Shown here: positions 32,627-41,990 of the stretch, piece by piece
Layout of the letters: every line of letters begins with the position of its first letter
Numbering within the stretch: position 1 is the first letter of the stretch
Source of the DNA: Zhongshania aquatica
Lineage (GTDB): Bacteria > Pseudomonadota > Gammaproteobacteria > Pseudomonadales > Spongiibacteraceae
Assembly (NCBI RefSeq): GCF_027257955.1
Contig: NZ_JANZNQ010000011.1
Location: 80,054 to 144,053 of the forward strand
Direction: 5' to 3'
DNA length: 64,000 nt
Notes under the pieces: model-generated
Told to the model about the DNA's origin: nothing
What the model saw: only the letters and a program-made list of their open reading frames with translations
Database searches by the model: none
Position numbers and translations under genes: made by a program

Positions 32627-34789
32627 ATGACATATATTCGCTTAGAAAAAGACAGCGACGGTATTGTAGAGCTGATTTTTGATCAGCCGGGTAAAACTGT
32701 TAATACCATGGGCTATGAATATGACGAGGCAATGCGAAGCGCGGTTGCTGAGCTTGTACAGATGGTTGCCGATGGCGGTGTTACCGGAATTTACGTGCGC
32801 AGCGGTAAGCCGCAGCAGTTTTTTGCTGGTGGCGATATTAATGAAATGCTGAATATGGATTTAAACCCCAGCGAAGCGGAAAAAGCAAAAATGTACGCGG
32901 GTGTTATGGCGACCAAAGCGCCTTTGCGTCAGCTAGAGACTCTCGGCGTGCCCGTCGCGGTTGGGCTCAATGGCCCCGCACTTGGTGGTGGCTTTGAAAT
33001 CGCCTTGGCATGTCACTATCGAGTTGCAATCAACGGTATTCAAGTCGGTTTGCCTGAGGCCATGATTGGGTTGATGCCGGGCGCCGGTGGTGTGGTTCGG
33101 ATGACCTATTTACTTGGTATGCAAGAAGCTATTGGCTTAATCAGTCAAGGGCGTCGTCTTAAAGCAGCCCAAGCATTAGAGAAAGGTTTGTTGCACGAAT
33201 TAGCTACTGATGAAGCCGATATGCACGTAAAAGCGAAATCGTGGATCAAAGCGAATGCTGAGGCTAAGCAGCCGTGGGATAAAGACGGCTATGCTATTCC
33301 CGGAGGTCGCCCAGATGAACCTGCTAATCAGGGACTGACGTTCTTTGGCCCAGCCAATGTCATGGTGCAAACAAAAAATTTAATGCCGGCACAAAATGCC
33401 ATTTTTGCTTGCGTGGTTGATTGTGCACGAGTCGATTTTGATACCGCACAAAAGATAGAGGGGCGGTATTTCTTGAGATTGTTACTAGATCAAACCGCAA
33501 GAAATATGATGACCGCGTTTTTTGTACAAATGGAAGCTTTGAACAAAGGCGCGAGTCGCCCTAATGTGGCAGAGCGATATAAGTGTAAAAAACTCGGTAT
33601 TCTAGGTGCGGGGCAGATGGGCGCTGGTATTGCGACGGTTGCTGCGCAAAAAGGTATTGACGTCGTTCTCAAAGATATTAGCCAAGAAAATGCCGATAGG
33701 GGGCGCGGCTACGCCGAAGCTTTTTATACCAAGGGTATTGCTAAGGGTAAGTTGACAGAAGAAGCGATGACTCAATGTATGGCGCGTATTCACGCCACCG
33801 CAGAATATGCCGATTTAGCAGGCTGCGATATGGTGATTGAAGCTGTTTTTGAAGACCGAGGCATTAAGGCTGCAGTAACAAAAGAGTGTGAAGCGGTCAT
33901 GGCTGAAAATAGTGTTTTTGCGTCGAATACCTCAGCCTTGCCCATATCTGACTTAGCAAAAGCCAGTGTTCGGGCGCAAAACTTTATCGGTATGCATTTC
34001 TTTTCGCCAGCGGAAAAAATGCCTTTGGTGGAAATTATTCGCGGTGAGCAAACCTCTGATGAGACCTTAGCCAAGGCCTTCGATTTGGCCCAACAGCTTG
34101 GCAAAACGCCGATAGTGGTCAACGACGCACCGGGATTTTTCACCACACGGGTAATCAGTAAAACGGTTACTCAAGGCGCGATCATGTTGGAAGAAGGGGT
34201 GAATCCGGTATTGATTGAGTCTGCGGCTCGGGATAATGGCTCACCTGTTGGGCCTTTGGCGGCGATTGATGAGATTAGTCAAGAGACGGCTTATAAAAAT
34301 GGCCAGCAAGCCAAGGCCGACACCATTGCCCAGGGGAAAGAATGGCAGGATAACGCGGCGTCTAGAATTCTCGACCGTATGGTGAATGAGTTTGGGCGTC
34401 GAGGAAAAGTGCACGGCGGTGGATATTATGAATACCCTGCTAGTGGTAAGAAGCAAATGTGGCCTGGGCTTAAGGACGCATTTGCGCCAACGGGTTATAC
34501 CGATATTCCCTACCAAGACATAAAAGATCGTCTGACGTTTAGTCAGTGTTTGGAAGCGGTGCGAGCGATGGAAGAAGGCGTTATAGACATTGTAGGCGAT
34601 GGCAATATTGGTTCGATCATGGGTATTGGCTTTCCCGCGCAAACTGGTGGCGTTTTTCAAGCGATCAATGCTTATGGTTTGAAGGCATTCGTTACTCGCG
34701 CTCGCGAACTTGAAGCCCGCTATGGAGCCGACTTTAGCGTGCCCTCACTGCTGCTTAGTCGAGCTGAGAGCGGCGAGTTATTTATTTAA
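32627..34789 (+). CDS. FadB-like enoyl-CoA hydratase/3-hydroxyacyl-CoA dehydrogenase
   Basis: A 720-residue bifunctional beta-oxidation enzyme. The N-terminal hydratase has both catalytic Glu residues (Glu124 in ALGGGFEIALA and Glu144 in GLPEAMIGLMPG). The NAD-binding fold begins at LGAGQMGAGIA (326-336), and the dehydrogenase catalytic His457 lies in MHFFSPAEKMPLVEI. A C-terminal dehydrogenase domain follows. The length matches FadB/FadJ (about 715). AGAGAGA sits before the ATG. It follows the thiolase gene and is closed by a terminator at 34808. An alternative name is FadJ-like; the sequence alone does not decide. Confidence 0.96.
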   Translation: MTYIRLEKDSDGIVELIFDQPGKTVNTMGYEYDEAMRSAVAELVQMVADGGVTGIYVRSGKPQQFFAGGDINEMLNMDLNPSEAEKAKMYAGVMATKAPLRQLETLGVPVAVGLNGPALGGGFEIALACHYRVAINGIQVGLPEAMIGLMPGAGGVVRMTYLLGMQEAIGLISQGRRLKAAQALEKGLLHELATDEADMHVKAKSWIKANAEAKQPWDKDGYAIPGGRPDEPANQGLTFFGPANVMVQTKNLMPAQNAIFACVVDCARVDFDTAQKIEGRYFLRLLLDQTARNMMTAFFVQMEALNKGASRPNVAERYKCKKLGILGAGQMGAGIATVAAQKGIDVVLKDISQENADRGRGYAEAFYTKGIAKGKLTEEAMTQCMARIHATAEYADLAGCDMVIEAVFEDRGIKAAVTKECEAVMAENSVFASNTSALPISDLAKASVRAQNFIGMHFFSPAEKMPLVEIIRGEQTSDETLAKAFDLAQQLGKTPIVVNDAPGFFTTRVISKTVTQGAIMLEEGVNPVLIESAARDNGSPVGPLAAIDEISQETAYKNGQQAKADTIAQGKEWQDNAASRILDRMVNEFGRRGKVHGGGYYEYPASGKKQMWPGLKDAFAPTGYTDIPYQDIKDRLTFSQCLEAVRAMEEGVIDIVGDGNIGSIMGIGFPAQTGGVFQAINAYGLKAFVTRARELEARYGADFSVPSLLLSRAESGELFI

Positions 34790-34807
34790 AGTAAATGATA
34801 ATTTTGC

Positions 34808-34832
34808 GGCCAGTGCAACGCTGGCCAATTTT
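34808..34832 (+). terminator. Terminator of the thiolase/FadB-like operon
   Basis: GGCCAGTG (34808-34815) pairs with CGCTGGCC (34819-34826), with one T-G pair and a CAA loop, followed by AATTTT. It begins 19 bases after the FadB-like stop codon. Confidence 0.72.
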
Positions 34833-34951
34833 CTTGGCAAGGTCGTCTAAGTCATTGCTGATATTCTAATTTTTTCCGAAGATACACTTGTAAAACGTCT
34901 GTCTCTTGGTTACTTTGATAGCTCTTTCAATTCTTTGGGTGCGGAGAGCAG

Positions 34952-36166
34952 GTGCAGTATTTTCCGTTTTTTCAGCCCATTATAGACATTACAAGAATGT
35001 CGATAGTGGGCTATGAAGCACTTGCCAGGACTCGGTCTAAGGACGGTGAAGTTGTGTCTATCGGAGCGCTATTCAGCGATCCGAATTTCAATCGCCGAGA
35101 TTTATTAACCATAGATCGCTCTGTGCGTGAGCAGGCTTTAGCGTATTTTGCAGACAGCAAGCAGGATGTTTTTCTGTCGTTGAATCTGTCTCCTGAATGG
35201 ATGGATCATGTCGCCGACAATGCTCCAGTGCCAACCATTGAAATGGCTAAAAAGCTAAATGTTGATACCAGCCGGATATTAATCGAGTTTATTGAAGGTG
35301 CTGGCGACAACGGAAATATGCAAAAGCTGCTGTCTCGATATCGAGCTGCTGGAATGCGAATTGCTATTGATGATTTTGGCGCTGGCTCGTCACACTTAGA
35401 CCGTATTATCGCCTTAGAACCCGACATTATTAAACTGGATATGAATTTGTTTAAACGCGCTATGTCAGGCGGTATATCCCAGGAGGTAGTGCAAAGTATT
35501 GCCTATTTGGCGAGACGCACAGGAAGTTCTTTGTTGTGCGAGGGTGTTGAGACAGAACAGGAGTTCTATTTTGCGCTGGAGTGTGGTGCGCGATTAGTCC
35601 AGGGCTATTTCTTCTGGCCAGCACTGCCGGAGTTTATCGATTCAGATGCACCGAAAGACATCATTCGGAACTTGCTCGACGGCTATGTCGAGCGCAATTT
35701 AGACCGAGAAAAACAATTAATGTTGTACATGCAGAAGATGGAGTTATATTTTCTGACTGTGCAATCGGCAGTTTCCGGAGCCTGTTTACATCATGAGTCT
35801 TTGCCGGAAGCCCCCGACGGACTTCTGAGAGTTTTCTTGTGTCATGCCAACGGCGAGCAGATATCGCCTAACTACGAACTTCTCGATGAAGCCTCCAATG
35901 ATTCAACGTCGCGAGTTTGGTTTGTCGATGACCGAAATTTGGGGTCAAATTGGTCGATGCGACCGTATTTTTATCAAGCACTCGCGGCGAAGCAGTTACG
36001 CCACAAAAATCAAGTTGCGTCCCAACCCTACCGTGATGTCCGTAGCGGTCGAATGTGCCAGACCATAGGAAAGGTGCTGTCGGGCGATAGAATTTTGTTT
36101 GCCGATGTTCTCTGCTTTGGTGAGGAAGATAAGGACATTTATGGCAACAGTTTTTACCTACGGTAG
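34952..36166 (+). CDS. c-di-GMP phosphodiesterase (EAL-YkuI_C)
   Basis: A 404-residue protein starting at GTG 34952 with GGAGAG upstream. The EAL domain (1-230) has every catalytic element: Glu22-Ala-Leu, Asn78, Glu112, Asp140-Asp141 (AIDDFGAG), Lys161, Glu197-x2-Glu200 and Gln217, so it should hydrolyse c-di-GMP. A helical linker leads to a C-terminal PAS/Cache-like domain (about 290-404) with WSMRPYF (334-340), the hallmark of the YkuI_C domain first seen in Bacillus YkuI. There are no membrane segments, so it senses a cytoplasmic ligand. It overlaps the next gene by 26 bases. Confidence 0.9.
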   Translation: MQYFPFFQPIIDITRMSIVGYEALARTRSKDGEVVSIGALFSDPNFNRRDLLTIDRSVREQALAYFADSKQDVFLSLNLSPEWMDHVADNAPVPTIEMAKKLNVDTSRILIEFIEGAGDNGNMQKLLSRYRAAGMRIAIDDFGAGSSHLDRIIALEPDIIKLDMNLFKRAMSGGISQEVVQSIAYLARRTGSSLLCEGVETEQEFYFALECGARLVQGYFFWPALPEFIDSDAPKDIIRNLLDGYVERNLDREKQLMLYMQKMELYFLTVQSAVSGACLHHESLPEAPDGLLRVFLCHANGEQISPNYELLDEASNDSTSRVWFVDDRNLGSNWSMRPYFYQALAAKQLRHKNQVASQPYRDVRSGRMCQTIGKVLSGDRILFADVLCFGEEDKDIYGNSFYLR

Positions 36167-36563
36167 TTTAATGTGTGAAGACATTATGGCTGCTGTGTCA
36201 GGGTTTAATAACTTGCATAGCGAGGCCGCAGTCTTAAAAGGGTTTGCGCGTTACGCGGTAATTGGTGAGGCGTATCCTGCGATTGTTCAGGATGCGTCAA
36301 CAGCGGTGGAAGGTCGTATATACTTTGGTGTAGATCAACATGGCCTCGCCCGCTTAGACGTGTTTGAAGGCGATTGGTATACCCGTGAGACGCTTGCGGT
36401 TGAAACCCATGAAGGTGTTTTTGTTAGCGCGGAGACCTATGTTTTTCGTGATGAATGTGAACATCTAGTTGCCGATTGGCACTGGAACTTTGAGCATTTT
36501 TTAAAGACTGGGAAGCAGACGTTTATCGATCAATATTTAGGCTATAAGCGCCTTCTGAGTTGA
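36141..36563 (+). CDS. Gamma-glutamylcyclotransferase-like (AIG2) protein
   Basis: A 140-residue protein of the GGCT/AIG2 fold. ATG 36141 (MATVFTYGSLMCEDIM) has AAGGA upstream and lies inside the end of the EAL gene. The defining substrate loop YGSLM is at residues 7-11. The catalytic Glu is probably in the LDVFEGDWYTRE region (family pattern 'ld.fEg..Y.R'). Related enzymes release 5-oxoproline from gamma-glutamyl compounds, but the bacterial substrates are mostly unknown. The 26-base overlap indicates coupled translation with the phosphodiesterase, an unusual partner. Confidence 0.85.
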   Translation: MATVFTYGSLMCEDIMAAVSGFNNLHSEAAVLKGFARYAVIGEAYPAIVQDASTAVEGRIYFGVDQHGLARLDVFEGDWYTRETLAVETHEGVFVSAETYVFRDECEHLVADWHWNFEHFLKTGKQTFIDQYLGYKRLLS

Positions 36564-36629
36564 GTGTCTCTTCGGTATTTTTTTACCTTGAGTCACCTGT
36601 CGGACAACCAACAGTATACTAACAGTTGG

Positions 36630-37556
36630 TCATGCGAAATTAATAAATTCCTCAGTAATGATATCCCTTGGTGATGCACCCAGCATAAAACATGTTTTTT
36701 TACACCGCCTTACAAAATCCTCTCCGCCGCAAATATAAATGCGCTGACCACGTAAACTTGGATAATGGCTGTTGAGCACTGTTTCAATGTTATCTGTTCT
36801 TTCGGTGTGATATGAAAATTGCGATGCGCTATTTTGAATGCGTTGAAGGTGCTTTTCCTCGTAGCACTCATTGTTCTCGCTGCCTGCTAATAAACGTATT
36901 GTTGCTGCATGGCCGTGTTCAATGGCATCTCTAGCGATGCCTATGAGCGGCGCAATACCGGTGCCTGCACCGATGAGCAATAATTTCTGATCAGGTTTGT
37001 CGTGGTGGTATACAAAGCTGCCAAGTGGCCCTTGAAGTTGAAGTGTATCGCCGGGGTGTGTTTGATTGTAGAGCAAACTGCTCATGGCGCCGTGTGGGTA
37101 TACACGAATATGAAACTCAATGAATGGATCGAGTCTAGCGACGCTGGCGATGGAATAGCATCGCGCGATATCACCTATCCAAACCGTTACATATTGGCCC
37201 GCTACCCATCGTATTCTGCAGTTTAAGCGTAAGCGCAGGGTATGGTTGTCGAGTAAAAATTTTTCGCTGACGGTTGCTGGAATTTTTTGACTAGTAATAT
37301 CAACTTCATGCAACTGCATGTCTTGGTCAGGAACGCAGCGGCATGCTAAAAAATATCCCTGACGAATTTGTTGTGGATTTAAGCCCGGTTGGCAGTCGTC
37401 CGGGATTTGACTAGCATCGCTTTGCAATATGCACGCTTGGCAAGCGCCCGCGCGACAGCCGTAGGGGATGGCAACCTTGTGTCGTAGTAGGGTGTCTAAA
37501 ACTGTTTCTTCGCCTGCGATAGTATAGCGAGTATTTTTAAACTCAATGTCGGTCAT
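36630..37556 (-). CDS. Ferredoxin/FAD/NAD oxidoreductase
   Basis: A 308-residue electron-transfer protein with three modules. The N-terminal plant-type [2Fe-2S] ferredoxin has Cys34, Cys39, Cys42 and Cys72 (GCRAGACQACIL and YFLACRC). The FAD-binding barrel follows (about 95-190, RCYSIAS), then the NAD(P)H domain (about 195-308, LLLIGAGTGIAPLIGIA and YICGGEDFV). This is the layout of phenol hydroxylase and CDP-6-deoxyglucoseen reductase components, which pass electrons from NAD(P)H to an oxygenase. No oxygenase is nearby, so the partner is unknown. Its stop lies 67 bases from the convergent GGCT gene. Confidence 0.9.
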   Translation of the reverse strand: MTDIEFKNTRYTIAGEETVLDTLLRHKVAIPYGCRAGACQACILQSDASQIPDDCQPGLNPQQIRQGYFLACRCVPDQDMQLHEVDITSQKIPATVSEKFLLDNHTLRLRLNCRIRWVAGQYVTVWIGDIARCYSIASVARLDPFIEFHIRVYPHGAMSSLLYNQTHPGDTLQLQGPLGSFVYHHDKPDQKLLLIGAGTGIAPLIGIARDAIEHGHAATIRLLAGSENNECYEEKHLQRIQNSASQFSYHTERTDNIETVLNSHYPSLRGQRIYICGGEDFVRRCKKTCFMLGASPRDIITEEFINFA

Positions 37557-37624
37557 AGAGGTGGCGCCTGCTCTCCCTCGGTGTAATAACTGTCCGTCGA
37601 AAGCACTTGAAGTCCCTGTGTAAG

Positions 37625-38791
37625 CTAGGGGGCGTTGTTCGAGTTAACTAGCAAAACGAGAACTTCATAGTGGGCGGTATTTGGAAACATATCAAATATT
37701 TGCACCTGATGAATGCGATATTGCTCCAACTCCGCTAAATCTTTTGCCAAGGATTGGGGGTTGCAGCTTGAGTATAAAATATAAGGGGCATTAATGTTGG
37801 CGAGGTCTTGGCATAGTGCTTGGCCGAGGCCGCGTCTTGGTGGATTAACAATTACGACATCGGGGCTTGCGGTTAAATTCACTGTGCTCGCGCTGTCGCC
37901 GCGATGTTCTGTGAAGTTGGCAGAGTCCAACGCTCTAAAACTTACCCGCGATGCTATGCCTAGTTCCTGTGCACTGCGGGACGCGCAGGCAATAGCTTCG
38001 GGCTCAATTTCAATGCCGATGAGTGATCGTTCCGCAGTGATGCAGTGCAGTCCGAAGCCACCAGATCCGCAGAAAAGATCCCAAATAACATTAATCTTCA
38101 GGTCTGCTAACCAGCTAGCAGCTGCGGCATATAACTGCGCTGCAATTAAAGGGTTCGTTTGAAAGAAACCCTTAGGCCGTTGATATAGCGGAATACCATT
38201 GAGGGTTTGGCATAGGAAATGCTCGCCATGCAATATATGCTCTTCGGGGCCTTCTAAAATGGCGGCATGAAGGGCTTGGATGTTGACGGATACCGTCTGT
38301 ATCAGGGGCTGATTGGCGAGGAGTATGGGCAGTGCATTTTTGATCGTCGGTATGGCGTCAGTGCTTCGCACTACTAAACGGAGCATATACACGCCCTGTT
38401 CATTTCGGTTCAGTAGTAGGTATTTGAGCTCGCCACTGCGGCGTTTAACATCATAGGGTGCAATGTGGAGTGTGCTCAGCCATGCCTCTAATTTATGCAA
38501 TAACAACTGCATATCTTCTGGGTAGAGTGGGCAATCACAGAGGCTTATTGGCTTTCCCTTGGGGGTAAGAATACCGAGAAGGGGACGGTCGGTGTTGCCG
38601 AGTACCACCATTTTTGCTTTATTTCGAAAACTGGATTGCGGTGACGACACACTGGGCAGAAATAGCGGTGGTGAATAGGAGCTGAGTAGCTGGGCAAGAC
38701 TGGTTTCTTTTTTTGCTAACTGCTGTTCATAGGGAGAGTCTAGCCATTGGCATGAGCGGCATTGTTGCGATTCAAAGTAATGACAGTGCAC
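37625..38791 (-). CDS. rlmC: 23S rRNA (uracil-747-C5)-methyltransferase
   Basis: A 388-residue SAM-dependent RNA methyltransferase. It lacks the TRAM domain of RlmD, as RlmC does. The N-terminus MHCHYFESQQCRSCQWL carries iron-sulphur Cys3, Cys11 and Cys14, with a fourth in CDCPLYP; FRNKAKMVV is an RlmC signature. The Rossmann motif is WDLFCGSGGFGLH, and the catalytic Cys lies in YSSCNPQSLAKDL near the end. The start is GTG 38791. E. coli RlmC has 375 residues. It modifies U747 in helix 35 of 23S rRNA. Confidence 0.95.
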   Translation of the reverse strand: MHCHYFESQQCRSCQWLDSPYEQQLAKKETSLAQLLSSYSPPLFLPSVSSPQSSFRNKAKMVVLGNTDRPLLGILTPKGKPISLCDCPLYPEDMQLLLHKLEAWLSTLHIAPYDVKRRSGELKYLLLNRNEQGVYMLRLVVRSTDAIPTIKNALPILLANQPLIQTVSVNIQALHAAILEGPEEHILHGEHFLCQTLNGIPLYQRPKGFFQTNPLIAAQLYAAAASWLADLKINVIWDLFCGSGGFGLHCITAERSLIGIEIEPEAIACASRSAQELGIASRVSFRALDSANFTEHRGDSASTVNLTASPDVVIVNPPRRGLGQALCQDLANINAPYILYSSCNPQSLAKDLAELEQYRIHQVQIFDMFPNTAHYEVLVLLVNSNNAP

Positions 38792-38916
38792 AGCAGATTC
38801 ACAGTTAAATTAAACCGACTTTATAAGCTGCTAATCTAAGCTCTGCAAGTAAATTTAATGACGAATGATCATTGAGCCGCGAGTTGAATGCTGAGTGAGC
38901 ATAGAGGGTATCTTGT

Positions 38917-39591
38917 ATGGACGACAGTAATTTTGAAGATGCGATCGTTAGCTCATGGCATAAAAATGTCGATGCATGGACATCCGCAGTGCGCGGGGCT
39001 GAAATTGCGAGTCGGGTTACTGTGACAGATGCGGCTATTGTTAATGCTGTTGTCGCGCAGGCGCCTAAGTCGGTTTTAGACTTGGGTTGCGGTGAGGGCT
39101 GGTTGGTACGTGCATTGGCTGATCTTGGTATCTCTGCACGGGGTGTTGATGTTGTTCCTGAGTTAGTCAACAAAGCGAGTGCACGCGGTGGTGAATTTAG
39201 TGTGATGTCCTATCAAGGTTTCGCTGACGGCCAATGGCTAACTAAAGTAGATTGTGTAGTGTGCAATTTCTCATTACTTGGTAAGGGTATCGTACGTGCT
39301 GTGTTGCTTGAAATTTCCAAAGCGCTCACTGCTAATGGTCACTGCATCATACAAACTTTACATCCTTGTTATACCGGTGAACCCTATTGTGATGGCTGGC
39401 GCGAGGGAAGTTGGCAAGGTTTTAGCTTTGATTTCACTGAACCGGCGCCGTGGTACTTTAGGACGCTGTCGTCTTGGGTGACGTTATTTTCCGACAGCGG
39501 TTTAACGCTTAAAGAAATGCGTGAACCACTGAATGTTGAAACTGGGAAGCCCGTGTCGGTGATTTTTATCTTGTCCGTGGCGACTAGGTAG
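38917..39591 (+). CDS. Class I SAM-dependent methyltransferase
   Basis: A 224-residue methyltransferase of unknown substrate. SAM-binding motif I is VLDLGCGEGWLVRALAD (about 54-70), followed by the acidic end of strand 2 (GVDVVPELV). The post-motif FSLLGKG segment and a C-terminal mixed sheet (PVSVIFILSVAT) complete the fold. A short N-terminal helix (1-45) probably caps the active site. GAGGG lies before ATG 38917. It is divergent from rlmC, with 125 bases between. Nothing nearby indicates whether it acts on a small molecule or a macromolecule. Confidence 0.88.
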   Translation: MDDSNFEDAIVSSWHKNVDAWTSAVRGAEIASRVTVTDAAIVNAVVAQAPKSVLDLGCGEGWLVRALADLGISARGVDVVPELVNKASARGGEFSVMSYQGFADGQWLTKVDCVVCNFSLLGKGIVRAVLLEISKALTANGHCIIQTLHPCYTGEPYCDGWREGSWQGFSFDFTEPAPWYFRTLSSWVTLFSDSGLTLKEMREPLNVETGKPVSVIFILSVATR

Positions 39592-39742
39592 TAAGAATTT
39601 ATAGTTATTCGAGCCGCTTTTAGTATAAATAGCTCGTTGTAATATCACTTTCGGGCTTTAGCTCCCGATCATAATCCCCTACACTTTTGGGCCTTACAGC
39701 GCTTAATTTATGGCGTTTTGCTTGCAGGAGCCAAAAAAAGTA

Positions 39743-40138
39743 ATGAACAATACCCATAGTAAAGTGGTCGGTTACATTTTGTGGATTTTTGGTTTTATGG
39801 GCGCGCATCGCTTCTATTTTGGCCGGCCCATTAGTGGAACGATTTATTTTTTTACTCTTGGATTATTTTTTATTGGTTGGATAGTTGATCTATTTTTAAT
39901 TCCAGGTATGGATCGTGATGCGGATTCAACATTTTCGACAGGAACAGTGAGTTACACATTTGCGTGGGTTTTACTGACATTTTTAGGGGTGTTTGGACTA
40001 CACCGTTTTTATTTGGGGAAATGGGTGACAGGAGTTTTATACCTGCTGACCGGTGGTCTATTTTTGTTTGGTGTCATTTATGACTATTGGACGTTAAACC
40101 AACAGGTTAGTGAGAAGAACGCGTCTTTGTTTAGTTAA
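39743..40138 (+). CDS. Double TM2-domain membrane protein
   Basis: A 131-residue membrane protein. ATG 39743 (MNNTHSKVVGYILW) is preferred, with AGGAG 12 bases upstream; ATG 39710 is possible and would add 11 residues. It contains two tandem copies of the TM2 unit: GFMGAHRFYFGR (about 18-29) and GVFGLHRFYLGK (about 83-94), each with Gly-x-H-R-F-Y. Each is followed by a Gly-rich membrane helix and a short ...Y/D..W end. Most TM2 proteins have one copy. The role is unknown. It is convergent with bcsG, 20 bases away. Confidence 0.85.
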   Translation: MNNTHSKVVGYILWIFGFMGAHRFYFGRPISGTIYFFTLGLFFIGWIVDLFLIPGMDRDADSTFSTGTVSYTFAWVLLTFLGVFGLHRFYLGKWVTGVLYLLTGGLFLFGVIYDYWTLNQQVSEKNASLFS

Positions 40139-40158
40139 GCCCAGCCAACGTCCAGGGG

Positions 40159-41781
40159 CTACTGTGTGGGGTAAGGGCTCCAGTTTTTCTGGTCTAAGGT
40201 AATAAAGAAATCCTCTTCAATTTTTATCACGGTACTTCCCTCGTTTTGCGAAACAAGCGCGGTTTGGGGGAGATTGGAAGAAAGCTGGGCCGCGCTGTAG
40301 CTCTTAGTGTCAAACACCTTCTGCTCGAAAATGTTAGCGAGTAATTGCGAGATAGCTTCATGGCTACTTGCTTCACTGATATGTGAAACGCCATCGCTGC
40401 GCTGCATTTCCGGCCCGATAAGCTTGACGGCCACTGGAATGTGGGTAATAGACGGCGAAGGGAGCTCGCGCATACCCGAAATTTGCATTTTGTCACCGCG
40501 CAGGCCAGCGCCATGCTCGGGTATTAGCACCACGACAACATTGCGGCCTGACTTTTCTAGTTGGTCGATGAAGGTTGCTAGCTCGTCAAAAAGAAGTTTC
40601 GCCCGTTGCTGATAACTAGCAACCCCAAATACCGCCGGTTTATTAAGAATACGGTTACCGTCGTGCAGACTGGTAGTGTTATACAGCATGGCCACCTTGT
40701 CGCTCGATGAGTTGGTTCTCGCTTTCCACCACGCGTTTAACATTCCCGCATCGCTATAGATCAGGGCGCCCGTGAAATCTTTCTGAGTGGCTTCTATCCC
40801 GGTGTGTGGAAACGGTGCTGAACTAATTCCACTATAGCGTTGGGTCTTCTCTAGGAATGAATCAAATACGCCGTCATGGTTTAACATCAATTCTTTGTCG
40901 TAACCTAATTGCTCTAGTTGATGAAAGAGCTGGCATTCGGGTTGAACTGGGCCATATAGCGTGCTGTGTTCTGCTTGCCCGCAGGTCGCGCGGCTCAAAC
41001 GAATAACCGCGGGTCCACTATAGCTTGTCGCTGAATTAAATTGGTCGAATACAATATCGAATTTTTGAAATAGTGGATGATTGTCTAGCTTCGCTAGATT
41101 GATGTCGTCGACACCCAGGGAGCAAATACTCAGTAATAAAACATCGAAAGGGGCAGTTTGCGTATCGGTGCTTGGGAATTGGGTAACGCGGGATTTCTCG
41201 CTTTGGAAGAAGTTATCTAAATAGTTGCTTAATGCCGCATTGCTGGTGTCGTTTGGTGCGCTTGCTGCGCCATTTTTTGTTGAGCTCGCTACAGGTGTGG
41301 CAATGTTTATGGTCGTTGGCCCCGAGCTTAATGAGCTGATGCCACAAACGATGATGGCCAGAAGCACCACCGAGGTTACCCGAAATACCTTTGCGGCGAA
41401 GTGGTATGTGATTGCTGCTGCGACAGCAGCCATAAGCATATTTAAAGAGATAAAACGACTGAGTAGCTCGATGATATAACTGAACTCGAAGGTCAGAACT
41501 TGATCCATTTGCGCGACTAGACGAGACAGCGGAGGCATGTAAGAGTCGTAATGGAGTAGCAGTAGACCGACTGGTATAGCCGCTATATGGCGCGCGAGAT
41601 TGCCATAGTAGTTGCGGATGGGTAGTAATAAGCATGCTGCGAAGGTGAAGTTTTCAAGGCCGTGAAAATCTAATAGTCCCTGAAAGTACAAGCCAATTTT
41701 GCAAATAAAATACAGATTCCACCAGCCAAGACCAGAGGGAAGAACAAGGTCTTCAATAGGTGTATTCGTCTTGGCTTTCAT
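40159..41781 (-). CDS. bcsG: Cellulose phosphoethanolamine transferase BcsG
   Basis: A 540-residue inner-membrane enzyme that adds phosphoethanolamine to nascent cellulose. Four or five membrane helices occupy about 22-150, after which a periplasmic alkaline-phosphatase-fold domain (about 205-540) begins. The catalytic Ser region ATSYSGPA (251-258), RATCGQ and the metal site EHGAGLRGDKMQI are the diagnostic BcsG motifs. E. coli BcsG has 559 residues. It overlaps bcsF by 4 bases and ends the minus-strand bcsE-F-G transcript. Its presence predicts pEtN-cellulose rather than plain cellulose. Confidence 0.97.
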   Translation of the reverse strand: MKAKTNTPIEDLVLPSGLGWWNLYFICKIGLYFQGLLDFHGLENFTFAACLLLPIRNYYGNLARHIAAIPVGLLLLHYDSYMPPLSRLVAQMDQVLTFEFSYIIELLSRFISLNMLMAAVAAAITYHFAAKVFRVTSVVLLAIIVCGISSLSSGPTTINIATPVASSTKNGAASAPNDTSNAALSNYLDNFFQSEKSRVTQFPSTDTQTAPFDVLLLSICSLGVDDINLAKLDNHPLFQKFDIVFDQFNSATSYSGPAVIRLSRATCGQAEHSTLYGPVQPECQLFHQLEQLGYDKELMLNHDGVFDSFLEKTQRYSGISSAPFPHTGIEATQKDFTGALIYSDAGMLNAWWKARTNSSSDKVAMLYNTTSLHDGNRILNKPAVFGVASYQQRAKLLFDELATFIDQLEKSGRNVVVVLIPEHGAGLRGDKMQISGMRELPSPSITHIPVAVKLIGPEMQRSDGVSHISEASSHEAISQLLANIFEQKVFDTKSYSAAQLSSNLPQTALVSQNEGSTVIKIEEDFFITLDQKNWSPYPTQ

Positions 41782-41975
41782 GATTCCGCCTTGGTTTCTT
41801 CGTTCAAGGATTCGGTGTTTTTGTTGGTCTGATAAGGCTTGAGGAATCTCGGCTTGATAAGGTACTTACGGATAAACTCTATTACAAATTGGCTAAAATC
41901 ACGGAGTGTAAAACCAATAAACATACCGACGCTAAGTGACACGATCAGCGTAATTAAAAAGCTTCTGATATCCAT
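41778..41975 (-). CDS. bcsF: Cellulose accessory membrane protein BcsF
   Basis: A 65-residue single-pass inner-membrane protein. A helix spans about 6-26, followed by a basic amphipathic stretch and the KPRFLKPYQ motif (about 41-49), which matches KPRYVKP in E. coli BcsF (63 residues). In E. coli it recruits BcsE to the synthase and helps BcsG. It starts 15 bases after bcsE and overlaps bcsG by 4 bases, so the three genes are translated together. Confidence 0.92.
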   Translation of the reverse strand: MDIRSFLITLIVSLSVGMFIGFTLRDFSQFVIEFIRKYLIKPRFLKPYQTNKNTESLNEETKAES

Positions 41976-41990
41976 GGATTTATTGTTTTT

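Noticed and set aside
36564..36629. ACCAAC/GTTGGT inverted repeat between the GGCT and reductase genes
   Set aside because: A 6-bp stem with a 12-base loop and no T tract; not convincing as a terminator.
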